Assembly (NCBI RefSeq): GCF_000014445.1
Contig: NC_008531.1
Coordinates: 86,001 to 150,000, forward strand
Origin: Leuconostoc mesenteroides subsp. mesenteroides ATCC 8293
Lineage (GTDB): Bacteria; Bacillota; Bacilli; Lactobacillales; Lactobacillaceae
Direction: 5' to 3'
DNA: 64,000 bases
Below are positions 8,494-17,186 of this stretch, one piece after another (the first letter of the stretch is position 1; every line of letters starts with the position of its first letter). The notes beneath the pieces are model-generated. The model was not told the DNA's origin and did no database searches. It saw only the letters and a program-made list of their open reading frames with translations. Position numbers and translations under genes: made by a program.

Positions 8494-9246
8494 ATGGCTC
8501 TGATTGAAGTAAATAATTTATCTGTTGAAATTAAAAAAAAGAAAATACTGCAGGAAATCAATTTTTCTGTTGAGAAGGGAGAGGTAACGGTTTTGGTTGG
8601 ACCGAGTGGTTCAGGGAAAACAACGCTCTTACGAACACTAAATCTGTTACAAGAACCTTCTCAAGGTACTATAAAAATTGGTGGAACATCTATTGATGGC
8701 CGTAAAATTAACAAAAAATCAACGCGATCCTTACGATCGGAGTCAACAATGGTATTCCAGCAATTTAATCTATTTAAAAATATGACTGTCATTGAGAATG
8801 TGATGGCACCCCTATTGTTAAATAAATTGGCTAAGTGGGATGAAGCACATGACATTGCTGCATCAGTTTTATCGGAAGTAGGATTAGTGGCGTTTCAAGA
8901 TAAGTATCCAAGTTCACTTTCAGGGGGACAGCAGCAGCGCGTTTCAATAGCTCGTGCAATTGCAGCAAAACCATCTGTTGTCTTATTGGATGAGCCAACC
9001 TCGGCATTAGATCCTGAATTAGTTGGAAGTGTTTTAAAAACGATACTGGCATTAGCCAAACAGCATATAACAATGGTTATTGTGACACATGAAATGGAAT
9101 TCGCCCGACTAATCGGAAATCAAATTATTTTCTTAGAAAATGGACAAATTGTCCATAAAGGATCGCCTGATCAAGTCTTGTCAAGCAATGGTCCCAAAAG
9201 AGTCAATGATTTTGTAAATTCTGTTTCAAAAAATAATTATTTATAA
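8494..9246 (+). CDS. Amino-acid ABC transporter ATP-binding protein (YxeO-like)
   Basis: A 250-aa ABC ATPase with Walker A GPSGSGKTT (residues 36-44), Q-loop VFQQFNLF, signature LSGGQQQR, Walker B VVLLDEPTSALD and H-loop VTHEM. The GlnQ/HisP subclass drives uptake of polar amino acids. An AAAGGAT ribosome site precedes the ATG. It powers the permease encoded just upstream. Confidence 0.92.
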   Translation: MALIEVNNLSVEIKKKKILQEINFSVEKGEVTVLVGPSGSGKTTLLRTLNLLQEPSQGTIKIGGTSIDGRKINKKSTRSLRSESTMVFQQFNLFKNMTVIENVMAPLLLNKLAKWDEAHDIAASVLSEVGLVAFQDKYPSSLSGGQQQRVSIARAIAAKPSVVLLDEPTSALDPELVGSVLKTILALAKQHITMVIVTHEMEFARLIGNQIIFLENGQIVHKGSPDQVLSSNGPKRVNDFVNSVSKNNYL

Positions 9247-9280
9247 GCTGTATTGAATAAAAAAGAAAAGAGAAGAGCGT

Positions 9281-10096
9281 ATGAAAAAAAGGAACCCAAT
9301 CATTAGTGTGATTATCGTCGTAGTATTAATTGCTATTGTTGCCGTAGGCGGTTTGATTTATCAAACCAATAACCATAAAAACGAAGCCAAAGGAGATACT
9401 AAACAAAAAGTGCTTAAAATTGGCGCGACGGGAACCAGCTTCCCAACAGCATACAAATCAAAAGGAAAATTAGTTGGTTTTGATGTTGACGTAATCAATG
9501 CAGCAGCAAAAAAAGCAGGATACAAAGTACAGTGGGTCACTGGTGAATTCGATGGTTTGCTGGGGCAACTAGATAACAATAAGCTTGACACTGTGGCTAA
9601 TGATGTTGCTATTACACCAGAAAGAAAAGCTAAGTACAAGTTTAGTAATATTTATAACAAAGAAGAAACAACAGTAGCAGTTAACAAAGATTCTGATTAT
9701 AATACATTAAATGATTTAGAAGGCAAGACAATTGCTGGCGCATCTGCCTCAAACAATACCAAAAATTTGCAAGACTATAATAGTAAAATCAAATTTAAGT
9801 TATATGATGCCCGTGACGTCACTTTTCAAGCTTTACTAGCAGGGCACGTTGATGGTGTGGTTAACACACGTAATAATTTAGAGGCGTTAATCAAAGCCAA
9901 AAATTACCCTTGGAAGGTTGTGAAAGGGAGTGCAGCAACTGTAAATATTGCCTTGCCTTTCCGTAAAGATGATAGTGAAAGCGCAAAAATATTAAAGAAG
10001 CTCAACCCAGCAATCAATAAACTAAAGGAAGATGGGACGTTGAAAAAACTATCCGAAAAATACTTCGGGTATGACGCAACAGCTGATTTAAAGTAA
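9281..10096 (+). CDS. Amino-acid ABC transporter substrate-binding protein (YxeM-like), membrane-anchored
   Basis: A 271-aa periplasmic-binding-protein type II (SBP family 3) with the typical GFDVDVINAAAKKAGYKVQWV and LDTVANDVAITPERKAKYKFS motifs. Residues 7-27 are a long hydrophobic segment preceded by KKR, but there is no lipobox cysteine and no clear AXA cleavage site, so it appears tethered by an uncleaved N-terminal helix. The ligand is not evident from sequence; the operon context suggests a cysteine S-conjugate. Its gene follows the ATPase gene and precedes the deacylase. Confidence 0.87.
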   Translation: MKKRNPIISVIIVVVLIAIVAVGGLIYQTNNHKNEAKGDTKQKVLKIGATGTSFPTAYKSKGKLVGFDVDVINAAAKKAGYKVQWVTGEFDGLLGQLDNNKLDTVANDVAITPERKAKYKFSNIYNKEETTVAVNKDSDYNTLNDLEGKTIAGASASNNTKNLQDYNSKIKFKLYDARDVTFQALLAGHVDGVVNTRNNLEALIKAKNYPWKVVKGSAATVNIALPFRKDDSESAKILKKLNPAINKLKEDGTLKKLSEKYFGYDATADLK

Positions 10097-10121
10097 CAGG
10101 ATAAGAACATGAGGCAATATA

Positions 10122-11288
10122 ATGGCAATCAATGACAAAACACTAGAAGATAAATTAACCAAGGTACGCCATCAGCTGCACCAACATCCGGAACTATCTA
10201 ATCAAGAACACCAGACTACATTGTTTTTAAATAGTTACTTGGAAACTTTAGGTTATCATATTGTAACACCACAAAAATTATTGACTGGTGTGATTGCTGA
10301 AATAGGGCCAAGTGAATCAAACGTAATTATTGGATTAAGATCAGATATTGATGCCTTACCAATCGCCGAAAAAACTGGGCTCAATTATGCATCGGTTAAT
10401 GAAGGTATTATGCATGCTTGCGGGCATGACTTCCATATGGCTTCCTTGTTAGGAGCGGCAGAATTATTAGCTGACCAAGCTAATAAGCTAACCGGCAGGG
10501 TTCGATTAATTTTTCAACCCGCAGAAGAAATTCATGTAGGTGCCCAAGCTGTGGCAGAAGCTGGTGGTATTAAAAACTTGAATGCAATTATTGGTTTTCA
10601 TAATAAGCCGGACCTGAAAGTTAACGAAATTGGCATTCTATCTGGTGGATTGATGGCGGCAGTTGATCAATTTAAAGTTACTTTTCGTGGTCAGGGTACA
10701 CACGCGGCTATGCCACAGTTAGGGAATGACCCCATTGTTGCTTTAACGAGCACCGTCAATACGCTACAGACCGTTGTTAGCCGTAAAACAGATCCACAAA
10801 GTCCAGTTGTTGTTTCTGTTACACATATTGATGGTGGTAGTACATGGAATGTATTACCTGATGTTGCTTGGTTTGAGGGTACGGTTCGAAGTTTTGACCT
10901 GGCCAGTCGTCAATTAGCTCGAGAACAATTCTATCAAATTGTTAACGGCCAGGCTGCAACTTTTGGTTTGGCGGTTGATATTTCCTGGATTGAAGGTCCA
11001 AACGTTGTTAATAACGATAGTGAGCTGACGCCCATTGTTATAGAAGAAACCAAACAACATGCGAAATTACTCACACCAAAACCATCTAATGCAGGAGAAG
11101 ATTTTTCGTATTTTAGTCAGAAAGTACCAAGTGTTTTTGCATTTATTGGTAGTGCAGGCACAACTGATTGGCATCATGATGATTTAATTATTGACGACCG
11201 TGGTCTGTTGCCAGCTGCTAGATGGTATTTCTACACAGCTAACCGGTTATTAGCACATTTTAGTGGTACAACCACAAATGATAGATAG
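10122..11288 (+). CDS. M20 family N-acyl amino acid amidohydrolase (YxeP/HipO-like)
   Basis: A metal-dependent deacylase of 388 aa. Conserved metal ligands are Cys100 and His102 (MHACGHD), Glu135-Glu136 (QPAEE), His160 (GFHNK) and the C-terminal WHHDD, with the dimerisation domain between. This set (Cys plus His ligands) is typical of hippurate/N-acetyl-amino-acid amidohydrolases. In the yxe pathway of B. subtilis the equivalent enzyme releases cysteine from N-acetylcysteine. It starts with ATG 10122, close behind the binding protein gene. Substrate is inferred from operon content. Confidence 0.85.
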   Translation: MAINDKTLEDKLTKVRHQLHQHPELSNQEHQTTLFLNSYLETLGYHIVTPQKLLTGVIAEIGPSESNVIIGLRSDIDALPIAEKTGLNYASVNEGIMHACGHDFHMASLLGAAELLADQANKLTGRVRLIFQPAEEIHVGAQAVAEAGGIKNLNAIIGFHNKPDLKVNEIGILSGGLMAAVDQFKVTFRGQGTHAAMPQLGNDPIVALTSTVNTLQTVVSRKTDPQSPVVVSVTHIDGGSTWNVLPDVAWFEGTVRSFDLASRQLAREQFYQIVNGQAATFGLAVDISWIEGPNVVNNDSELTPIVIEETKQHAKLLTPKPSNAGEDFSYFSQKVPSVFAFIGSAGTTDWHHDDLIIDDRGLLPAARWYFYTANRLLAHFSGTTTNDR

Positions 11289-11302
11289 GAGAATTTTTAA
11301 GA

Positions 11303-11617
11303 ATGGTAGTAAAAGCAATAACTGATGAACAATATCAAGAAGAAGTAGAAACTGGTGTTTCTATCGTTGATTTCTGGGCTACTTGGTGTGGCCCGTGTCG
11401 GATGCAGTCACCTGTGTTAGAAACTGTATCTGAAGATAGAAATGATATTCATTTTTTTAAAGTTGACGTAGACATTAGTCAAGAAACAGCTGCTTCGCTT
11501 GGCATTCGAGCTATACCTACCTTGGTAGTGCACAAAGACGGGAAAATCGTTGAACGACTAACTGGCTTTCATAATAGCGAACAGCTAGTGAATATTTTAA
11601 ATAAGTATGTTGATTAA
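11303..11617 (+). CDS. trxA: Thioredoxin
   Basis: A canonical 104-aa thioredoxin with the active site Trp28-Cys29-Gly-Pro-Cys32 and the cis-proline IPT motif (AIPTLVVHKDGK). An AGGAGAA ribosome site precedes the ATG and the gene is 14 bp after the M20 gene, so it is part of the same operon. A dedicated thioredoxin at the end of a T-box-controlled sulfur operon suggests it supplies electrons for a thiol-exchange step, for example to recycle the Cys90 enzyme at 4826. Similar thioredoxins serve general redox needs, so this role is an inference. Confidence 0.9.
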   Translation: MVVKAITDEQYQEEVETGVSIVDFWATWCGPCRMQSPVLETVSEDRNDIHFFKVDVDISQETAASLGIRAIPTLVVHKDGKIVERLTGFHNSEQLVNILNKYVD

Positions 11618-11649
11618 GCATTAGCAGAGGAAGACATTGAATAATAACA

Positions 11650-11678
11650 TTGACATTATTATTTAATGTGGATACAAT
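11650..11678 (+). promoter_or_regulatory. Promoter of T-box leader 3
   Basis: TTGACA at 11650-11655, a 17-nt spacer and TACAAT at 11673-11678, just before the leader. The strong promoter fits control by termination rather than initiation. Confidence 0.8.
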
Positions 11679-11690
11679 AAGATGATTATA

Positions 11691-11976
11691 ACCAAAAACT
11701 TTGAAAAGATAAGTACAAATTAGAGTGATTGTGTAGAGAGCTAACGTGAGGTGAAAGTTAGCATCATAAAAATTTGGAAAATGGTCTTGGAGTTAAATTG
11801 ATATGAGCTTAATGTGAGTAAATGTCATTCGGGTGCGCCCGTTATCGCGTTAAGGTATATTTCTTTTGATGTACCTGTCAAGTATAAAGTAGTGATACTT
11901 TATAGAATTTGGGTGGTAACACGAGTTTTTCGTCCCATAATCTTTGTAGATAATGCAAAGATTATGGGGCTTTTTT
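11691..11976 (+). promoter_or_regulatory. T-box leader 3 (probable methionine specifier)
   Basis: AGTA at 11712-11715, AGAGAGC, specifier region GGAAAATGGTC (ATG at 11781-11783) and CTTGGAG. T-box core GGGTGGTAACACG has UGGU at 11914-11917, and a 13-bp terminator (11934-11946 with 11956-11968) is followed by a T-run. It controls the operon of cyclase, permease, SDR, MetQ-like protein, ABC transporter and oxidase. No gene lies in 11618-12012 apart from this leader. Confidence 0.9.
11829..11968 (+). repeat. 140-nt near-identical repeat, copy 2 (antiterminator half of T-box leader 3)
   Basis: Matches 4064-4203 over its full length with two differences by eye. It marks the duplication that also produced the cyclase remnant at 4244. 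Confidence 0.85.
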
Positions 11977-12012
11977 ATTGTCGTATGTAGAAAAAATAAT
12001 GGAGAATGGTCT

Positions 12013-12759
12013 ATGACAAACAAATTAAATAACATCTTATCAGAATTGAAAGAATTTCAGTGGGTTGATTTAACCCATACATTTGGGCCTGATAGCCCGC
12101 ACTTCCCAGCGTTCGCTGCCGCAAAATTTGAAACACTTTTTACACATGATGATGGTTTTTTCGTGAAACAGTATACCTTCCCAGGTCAATATGGTACGCA
12201 TATTGATCCACCGGTACATTTCGAGAAAAATCAGAATGTATATGACTCAGATATTGATCTGAAAGACTTTTTACTACCGTTAGTAGTCATTGACAAATCA
12301 AGTGAAGTAGCAAGTAATGCAGATTATATTTTAACAGTGGAAGATATTAAGCAGTGGGAAAAGGAGCATGGCACCATTCCACCAAAAGCTTTTGTAGCGT
12401 TACGAACAGACTGGTCAAAGCGTTGGCCATCACAAGAACAATTTGAAAATAAGGATGATAATTTACAAAATCATTATCCTGGCTGGTCTTTGGAAGCACT
12501 TAAATATATTTATGAAGAGCGTCAAGCAATAGCAAATGGACATGAAACTTTCGATACTGACCCTGCCATTTTACAACCAGAAAAAGGGTTTGAAGGTGAA
12601 TATTATGTATTGAGTAGTGGCCATTATCAAATTGAACTACTGGCTAATTTGGACCAAGTGCCGGCCACGGGCGCTTTAATTTCAATATCAGTGCCGAAAG
12701 TTGAAAAATCTCCTGGATTTCCAGCTCGAGTATTTGCCATAGTTCCCGAGGAGGTTTGA
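12013..12759 (+). CDS. Cyclase family protein (kynurenine formamidase-like hydrolase)
   Basis: A 248-aa metal-dependent hydrolase of the cyclase family. The hallmark metal site is YGTHIDPPVHF (His63, Asp65, His69), with WVDLTHTF near residue 20. Members hydrolyse N-formylkynurenine, isatin or other amides and lactones. ATG 12013 is used because GGAG lies at 12001-12004. It is the first gene behind T-box 3 and ends one base before the APC permease start. Together with the N-methyl-amino-acid oxidase at the operon end it suggests removal of an N-blocking group from an amino acid, but the substrate is unknown. A decayed copy is at 4244. Confidence 0.83.
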   Translation: MTNKLNNILSELKEFQWVDLTHTFGPDSPHFPAFAAAKFETLFTHDDGFFVKQYTFPGQYGTHIDPPVHFEKNQNVYDSDIDLKDFLLPLVVIDKSSEVASNADYILTVEDIKQWEKEHGTIPPKAFVALRTDWSKRWPSQEQFENKDDNLQNHYPGWSLEALKYIYEERQAIANGHETFDTDPAILQPEKGFEGEYYVLSSGHYQIELLANLDQVPATGALISISVPKVEKSPGFPARVFAIVPEEV

Positions 12760-12760
12760 T

Positions 12761-14092
12761 ATGGCAGAGAATAAAATAACATTATCACGATCACTTTCCA
12801 CAAAAGATTTGGTTGTTTACGGCATTATATTCATGATCCCAGTAGCGCCTATCGCCTTTTACGGTTCATTTCTATCGCCAGCCCATGGTATGGTGGCGCT
12901 AGCTTATCTAATCGGAATGATTGCTATGTTATTTACTGGATTTAGTTATGCTAGCATGGCTAGTGAGTTTCCTTACTCTGGTTCGGTGTATACTTACGTT
13001 CAAAAAGGAACAAATCCTGTGTTAGGTTTTCTATCAGGATGGGGTATAACGCTTGATTATATTTTAATTCCCGTTATAACCTATCTTATCAGCGCGTCTT
13101 TCGGTCAGTCATTGTTGCCGGCTGTTCCTTTCTGGGTTTGGATTCTAGGCATAGCCATATTTAATACAGTTATCAATTTATTAGGGATTAAAGTTGTATC
13201 GAAATTCAGTTGGTTACTTTTTGGGTTACAGGGCGTGGTTTTAATAGCTTTCATCGTGGGGACTATTGTTGCCTTAGCGAATGGTACAGTTAGTTTTAAT
13301 GTCAGTTCGTTTTATAATGCTAGTCATTTTGATTTGTCCGGAGTTGTTCAAGCGACTGGGATTGTTATTGTCAGTTATTTAGGTTTTGATGCCATTAGTA
13401 CTTTATCAGAAGAAGCTAACGATCCAACTAAATCAATTGGAAAAGCGATTGTGTTGTCAATTATTTTAATCGGCTCATTATTCGTCATCGTTACATTCTT
13501 TGCAGGTTTTGTTGCACCAAATTATAGTGAATTAAATCCAGATACAGCATTTTTAACTATTTTGGGAAAAGTGGGTGGTAGCTGGTTAGTGCATTTAGCT
13601 GAATTCACTTTAGTTTTATCATTTGGTTTGGCGGGTGGTCAAGAAGGGCAGACTGCGGTATCAAGAATTTTGTATTCAATGGGACGAGACGGTATTTTAC
13701 CAAAGCGCTTATCCTACTTGCATCCCCGTTATAACACGCCGTGGGTTGCCATTATACTTGTGGGGATTGTATCTGTTGCCCTTTCCCTATCATTATCGTT
13801 AACCACAGTATCAAATTTAATTAGCTTTGGCGCCCTATTTGGTTTTTTGTCATTAAACATAGCTGTTATTTGGCATTTTTATATCAAGCGTCCTGATAAA
13901 AATATTGAGTCGTTTGTAAAGTATTTAGTGTCACCCTTCATTGGGTTTTCAGTGAGTTTGTGGATATTTTTGAGTTTAGCTCTTGAAGCAAAATTAACTG
14001 GGTTATTTTGGTTAATCATTGGACTCGTTATTTTAGTATATAAAACGAGTATTTTTAAAAAACCTGTACCCCAGTTTGATTTTTCAGAATAA
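12761..14092 (+). CDS. APC superfamily amino acid permease
   Basis: A secondary transporter of 443 aa with about 12 membrane helices. Helix 1 has the unwound GIIFMIPVAPIAFYGSF segment and helix 6 has GFDAISTLSEEANDPTKSIGKAI, both typical of APC/PuuP-YfnA-like amino acid/polyamine permeases. It is translationally close to the cyclase (1-bp gap, GAGGAGG ribosome site inside the cyclase end). It probably brings in a substrate or exports a product of the T-box 3 operon; which amino acid is carried cannot be read from the sequence. Confidence 0.87.
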   Translation: MAENKITLSRSLSTKDLVVYGIIFMIPVAPIAFYGSFLSPAHGMVALAYLIGMIAMLFTGFSYASMASEFPYSGSVYTYVQKGTNPVLGFLSGWGITLDYILIPVITYLISASFGQSLLPAVPFWVWILGIAIFNTVINLLGIKVVSKFSWLLFGLQGVVLIAFIVGTIVALANGTVSFNVSSFYNASHFDLSGVVQATGIVIVSYLGFDAISTLSEEANDPTKSIGKAIVLSIILIGSLFVIVTFFAGFVAPNYSELNPDTAFLTILGKVGGSWLVHLAEFTLVLSFGLAGGQEGQTAVSRILYSMGRDGILPKRLSYLHPRYNTPWVAIILVGIVSVALSLSLSLTTVSNLISFGALFGFLSLNIAVIWHFYIKRPDKNIESFVKYLVSPFIGFSVSLWIFLSLALEAKLTGLFWLIIGLVILVYKTSIFKKPVPQFDFSE

Positions 14093-14142
14093 ATTTTTAA
14101 TGCTAATGATACAAACTTTATGTAAAGAGACAGGAGTAGTAA

Positions 14143-14919
14143 ATGTCAAAGAAAGTAGCAATTATTACAGGCAGTGGTAGAGGAATAGGAAAAGCAATTG
14201 CTGAGAGACTCGCGACAGAAAATTATTACGTTGCAGTAGTCGACATTGATGAATCTAGTGCTAAATATGTGAGTGATAGTATCAACGCTATTAAGGAAAA
14301 CCAAGCCAAATATTATGTTTTAGATGTTGCTGATCGAAAATCAGTTTTTGATTTGGTTGATAAAGTAGTAGCTGATTTTGGGCGTCTAGATGTATTTGTT
14401 AATAACGCAGGGATTGCCTACATTGATAGCATTATCGATAGTGATCCGGAAAAAGTTGAGCGGTTGTTTGATGTTAACCTTAAGGGCACTTTTTGGGGAA
14501 TCCAGGCGGCTGCAAAACAGTTGAAAAAGCAAGGGAGTGGCGGAAGGATAATCAATGCTGCTTCACTGGCTGCAGTGGAAGGATCTGCACTACAAGGCGC
14601 ATATTCAGCTTCCAAATTTGCCATTAGAGGATTAGGTCAATCTGCGGCAAAAGAACTCGCAAAATATAATATCACTGTAAATACTTATGATCCGGGTATT
14701 GTTATTACACCTTTGCGCGATTATATTGATCAGCGAACAGCACAAATTAAAAACACAACAGCTGAGATTCAAAGGCAAAGTGTTGTCAATGAAATTGCGT
14801 TAGGAAGAGCGGCTTTGCCTGATGATGTAGCCGATGTTGTATCATTTTTGGTTTCACAGCAGGCAAAGTATATTACTGGGCAATCGATTTTAATTGATGG
14901 TGGTATGAGATTTCATTGA
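14143..14919 (+). CDS. Short-chain dehydrogenase/reductase, acetoin-reductase-like
   Basis: A classical SDR of 258 aa: Gly-rich cofactor motif GSGRGIG (residues 10-16), NNAG at 87-90, and catalytic Ser141, Tyr154 and Lys158. Asp35 after the second strand (VVDID) favours NAD(H). It aligns residue for residue at the active site with the acetoin/diacetyl reductase paralogue at 40386, yet lies inside a T-box-controlled nutrient operon. It may therefore reduce or oxidise an intermediate of this pathway rather than acetoin. Automatic annotation as diacetyl reductase should be treated with caution. Confidence 0.85.
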   Translation: MSKKVAIITGSGRGIGKAIAERLATENYYVAVVDIDESSAKYVSDSINAIKENQAKYYVLDVADRKSVFDLVDKVVADFGRLDVFVNNAGIAYIDSIIDSDPEKVERLFDVNLKGTFWGIQAAAKQLKKQGSGGRIINAASLAAVEGSALQGAYSASKFAIRGLGQSAAKELAKYNITVNTYDPGIVITPLRDYIDQRTAQIKNTTAEIQRQSVVNEIALGRAALPDDVADVVSFLVSQQAKYITGQSILIDGGMRFH

Positions 14920-14966
14920 TGTTTTGTAAGTATTTCTAATAAAAAGTTCAGGAAAGAGAATTTGAG

Positions 14967-15830
14967 ATGGTAAAAAAGAAAACGGTAGTTATAGCAGCTG
15001 TTGTGGCAGGAATTGTTATTGTAGCAGGTGTGATTATTCATAGAAACACGGCGCAAACAACCGATAAGACGGAAGTGACGGTCGGATCAATAGGATCGGA
15101 TGCCCAGATTTGGGAATATATTGCAAAACTACCAGAAACCAAAAAAGAAAATATCACTATCAAGGTTAAGAACTTCACTGATGGGGTTTCACTAAATGCA
15201 GCGACTGCACAAGGGAAAGTGGATGTTAATGCCTTTCAATCATACGCATATTTTGTGGCTTATAACAAGAATAATAGCTCGAACAAGTTGAGTGTTTTAG
15301 GGACGACATACTTAGAGCCTATGGGCATTTACTCTGAAAAATATGATTCTATCGACGATATTCCAGATGGTTCAACAATTGCTATTGCTAACAATGCAGC
15401 TAACACGGCACGTGGATTGAAACTGCTGGCAAAAGCAGGATTAATAACATTAAAAGATAATTTTGGTAGTCTTTCTGGCGTTAATGACATTAAAAACAAC
15501 CCACACAACTTCAAGTTTAAAGAAATTGATGATACGACCGGGCCACGAGTGATTAAAGACAATTCGATTGCCGCTGCACTGATTGGAAATACAATCGCAT
15601 TGGAAGGCAAACTGAATGTTTTGAAAGATTCACTTTACTACGAAAAAATTAACCAATCAACAAAGGACAATATTAATATTCTAGCCACAGCAGAAAAGAA
15701 TAAGAATAATGCTAAATTTAAAAAGTTAGTTAAGTTGTATCATAGTAAAGCAGCTCAAAAATATATTAACAAAAAGTTTGATGGTACTAAAATCGAAGTT
15801 CAAAAGTCTGTCTCTTATTTAGCTGACTGA
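14967..15830 (+). CDS. MetQ-like (NLPA family) substrate-binding protein, membrane-anchored
   Basis: A 287-aa member of the NLPA/MetQ family, recognised by VTVGSIGSDAQIWEYI, FTDGVSLNAATAQGKVDVNAFQSYAYF and the IAIANNAANTARGLKLL segment. MetQ proteins bind D- and L-methionine for the MetNI importer. Here the N-terminus has a hydrophobic helix (residues 7-24) and no lipobox cysteine, and the adjacent permeases are HisM-type rather than MetI. The methionine link agrees with the T-box specifier. It may present methionine or a methionine derivative to the neighbouring transporter. Confidence 0.85.
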   Translation: MVKKKTVVIAAVVAGIVIVAGVIIHRNTAQTTDKTEVTVGSIGSDAQIWEYIAKLPETKKENITIKVKNFTDGVSLNAATAQGKVDVNAFQSYAYFVAYNKNNSSNKLSVLGTTYLEPMGIYSEKYDSIDDIPDGSTIAIANNAANTARGLKLLAKAGLITLKDNFGSLSGVNDIKNNPHNFKFKEIDDTTGPRVIKDNSIAAALIGNTIALEGKLNVLKDSLYYEKINQSTKDNINILATAEKNKNNAKFKKLVKLYHSKAAQKYINKKFDGTKIEVQKSVSYLAD

Positions 15831-15868
15831 CAAGTGAATTTGATAATTAATTGGGAAGGATTAATTTA

Positions 15869-16525
15869 ATGTCTTGGGAGTATATACAGCAAGCTGAACC
15901 TGAATATATTAAAGCATTTTGGCTAACACTGAAGCTGTCTTCAGTCGGTATTGTAGGAGCAATAATTATTGGCATAGTAACAGCGTTTGTCAACTATCAT
16001 AAATTACCCGGGCGAAGAGGGATTATAACATACGTTGAAATTGCCCGGAATACACCATTGCTTATTCAATTATTTTTTATCTATTATGGTTTACCATCAA
16101 TCGGAATTAAAATTCCGGCCGAAGAGACTGCTATTATTGGTTTGATTTTTCTGGGTGGTGCCTATATGAGTGAGGCATTTTTAGGTGGTCTAAAGTCGGT
16201 TCCTAAAGTTCAAATTGAGTCTGGACGAGTGATCGGACTATCTGCGTGGCAGTTAAGTAGATATATTATTTTCCCACAGGGTATCGTTTTTTCACTACCT
16301 AGCTTGGCGGCCAACATAATCTTTTTAATTAAAGAAACCTCAATATTTACGGTCATTGCGATTCCAGAAATTACTAATACCACGTTAGATCTAATTGGAC
16401 AAAATTATCGAACCAATGAATATTTATTAATGATGATTATTAGTTATGCGATTATTTTAATACCTCTTTCGTTACTTTTGAGTTGGATTGAAGGGCGGGT
16501 GCGTTATGCAAATTTTGACAATTAG
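15869..16525 (+). CDS. Amino-acid ABC transporter permease, HisM type
   Basis: A 218-aa permease with about five helices, the VEIARNTPLLIQLFFIYYGLP motif and the EAA loop (ESGRVIGLSAWQLSRYIIFPQ). ATG 15869 is selected because GGAAGGA (15853-15859) precedes it. It overlaps the next permease gene by 20 bp, and the two probably form a heterodimer powered by the ATPase at 17179. Confidence 0.87.
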   Translation: MSWEYIQQAEPEYIKAFWLTLKLSSVGIVGAIIIGIVTAFVNYHKLPGRRGIITYVEIARNTPLLIQLFFIYYGLPSIGIKIPAEETAIIGLIFLGGAYMSEAFLGGLKSVPKVQIESGRVIGLSAWQLSRYIIFPQGIVFSLPSLAANIIFLIKETSIFTVIAIPEITNTTLDLIGQNYRTNEYLLMMIISYAIILIPLSLLLSWIEGRVRYANFDN

Positions 16526-17186
16526 CACTATCTTTGCGGGGAATAACTTATTCAGGTTATTGAATGGATTGGTTGTCACTATTGAAATATCATTAATATC
16601 GATTATTTTGGGCACAATATTAGGCGTCATACTGGGATCGTTGTGGTCTGCCGCCGGCACACTGATTAAACCCATTTTCAAAGCATATCTTGAGATATTT
16701 AGAGTGGTACCAACCATTCCATTATTATTTTTATTTTATTATATTTTTCCGCGTAATTTAAATATCAATTTATCAGCCATGCAAGTGAGTATTTTAGTTT
16801 TTAGTTTATGGTTTGCAGCTGAGCTTTCTGATATTGTTCGAGGCGCGATACAATCAATTTCTAAAAGTCAGCGTGAAAATGCCTATTCGATAGGGTTAAC
16901 AACGTTGCAAACCTACAGGTATGTATTAATTCCACAAAGCGTTCCCAATATTCTACCAGCTTTTATTAACTTAAGTTCTAGAATTATTAAAACGACGTCA
17001 ATTTTACTTTTAATATCCGTTACCGATGTTATTACAGTAGGGCAACAGATTATTGAGGCGAACGCCCAAGATACTGCTGTTCCACTTTTGATTTATGGTT
17101 TTATTGCGTTGTTATATTTCTTGATTAATTATTTATTAAGTCATTTTAGTCGCAGGTTAGAAAGGAAATATCGAAAATATGAGTGA
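16506..17186 (+). CDS. Amino-acid ABC transporter permease, second subunit
   Basis: A 226-aa HisM-type permease: EIFRVVPTIPLLFLFYYIFP after helix 2 and an EAA loop in QRENAYSIGLTTLQTYRYVLIPQ. It begins at ATG 16506 inside the end of the first permease gene and overlaps the ATPase start by 8 bp, indicating translational coupling. An upstream in-frame TTG (16488) lacks a better ribosome site. Confidence 0.85.
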   Translation: MQILTISTIFAGNNLFRLLNGLVVTIEISLISIILGTILGVILGSLWSAAGTLIKPIFKAYLEIFRVVPTIPLLFLFYYIFPRNLNINLSAMQVSILVFSLWFAAELSDIVRGAIQSISKSQRENAYSIGLTTLQTYRYVLIPQSVPNILPAFINLSSRIIKTTSILLLISVTDVITVGQQIIEANAQDTAVPLLIYGFIALLYFLINYLLSHFSRRLERKYRKYE

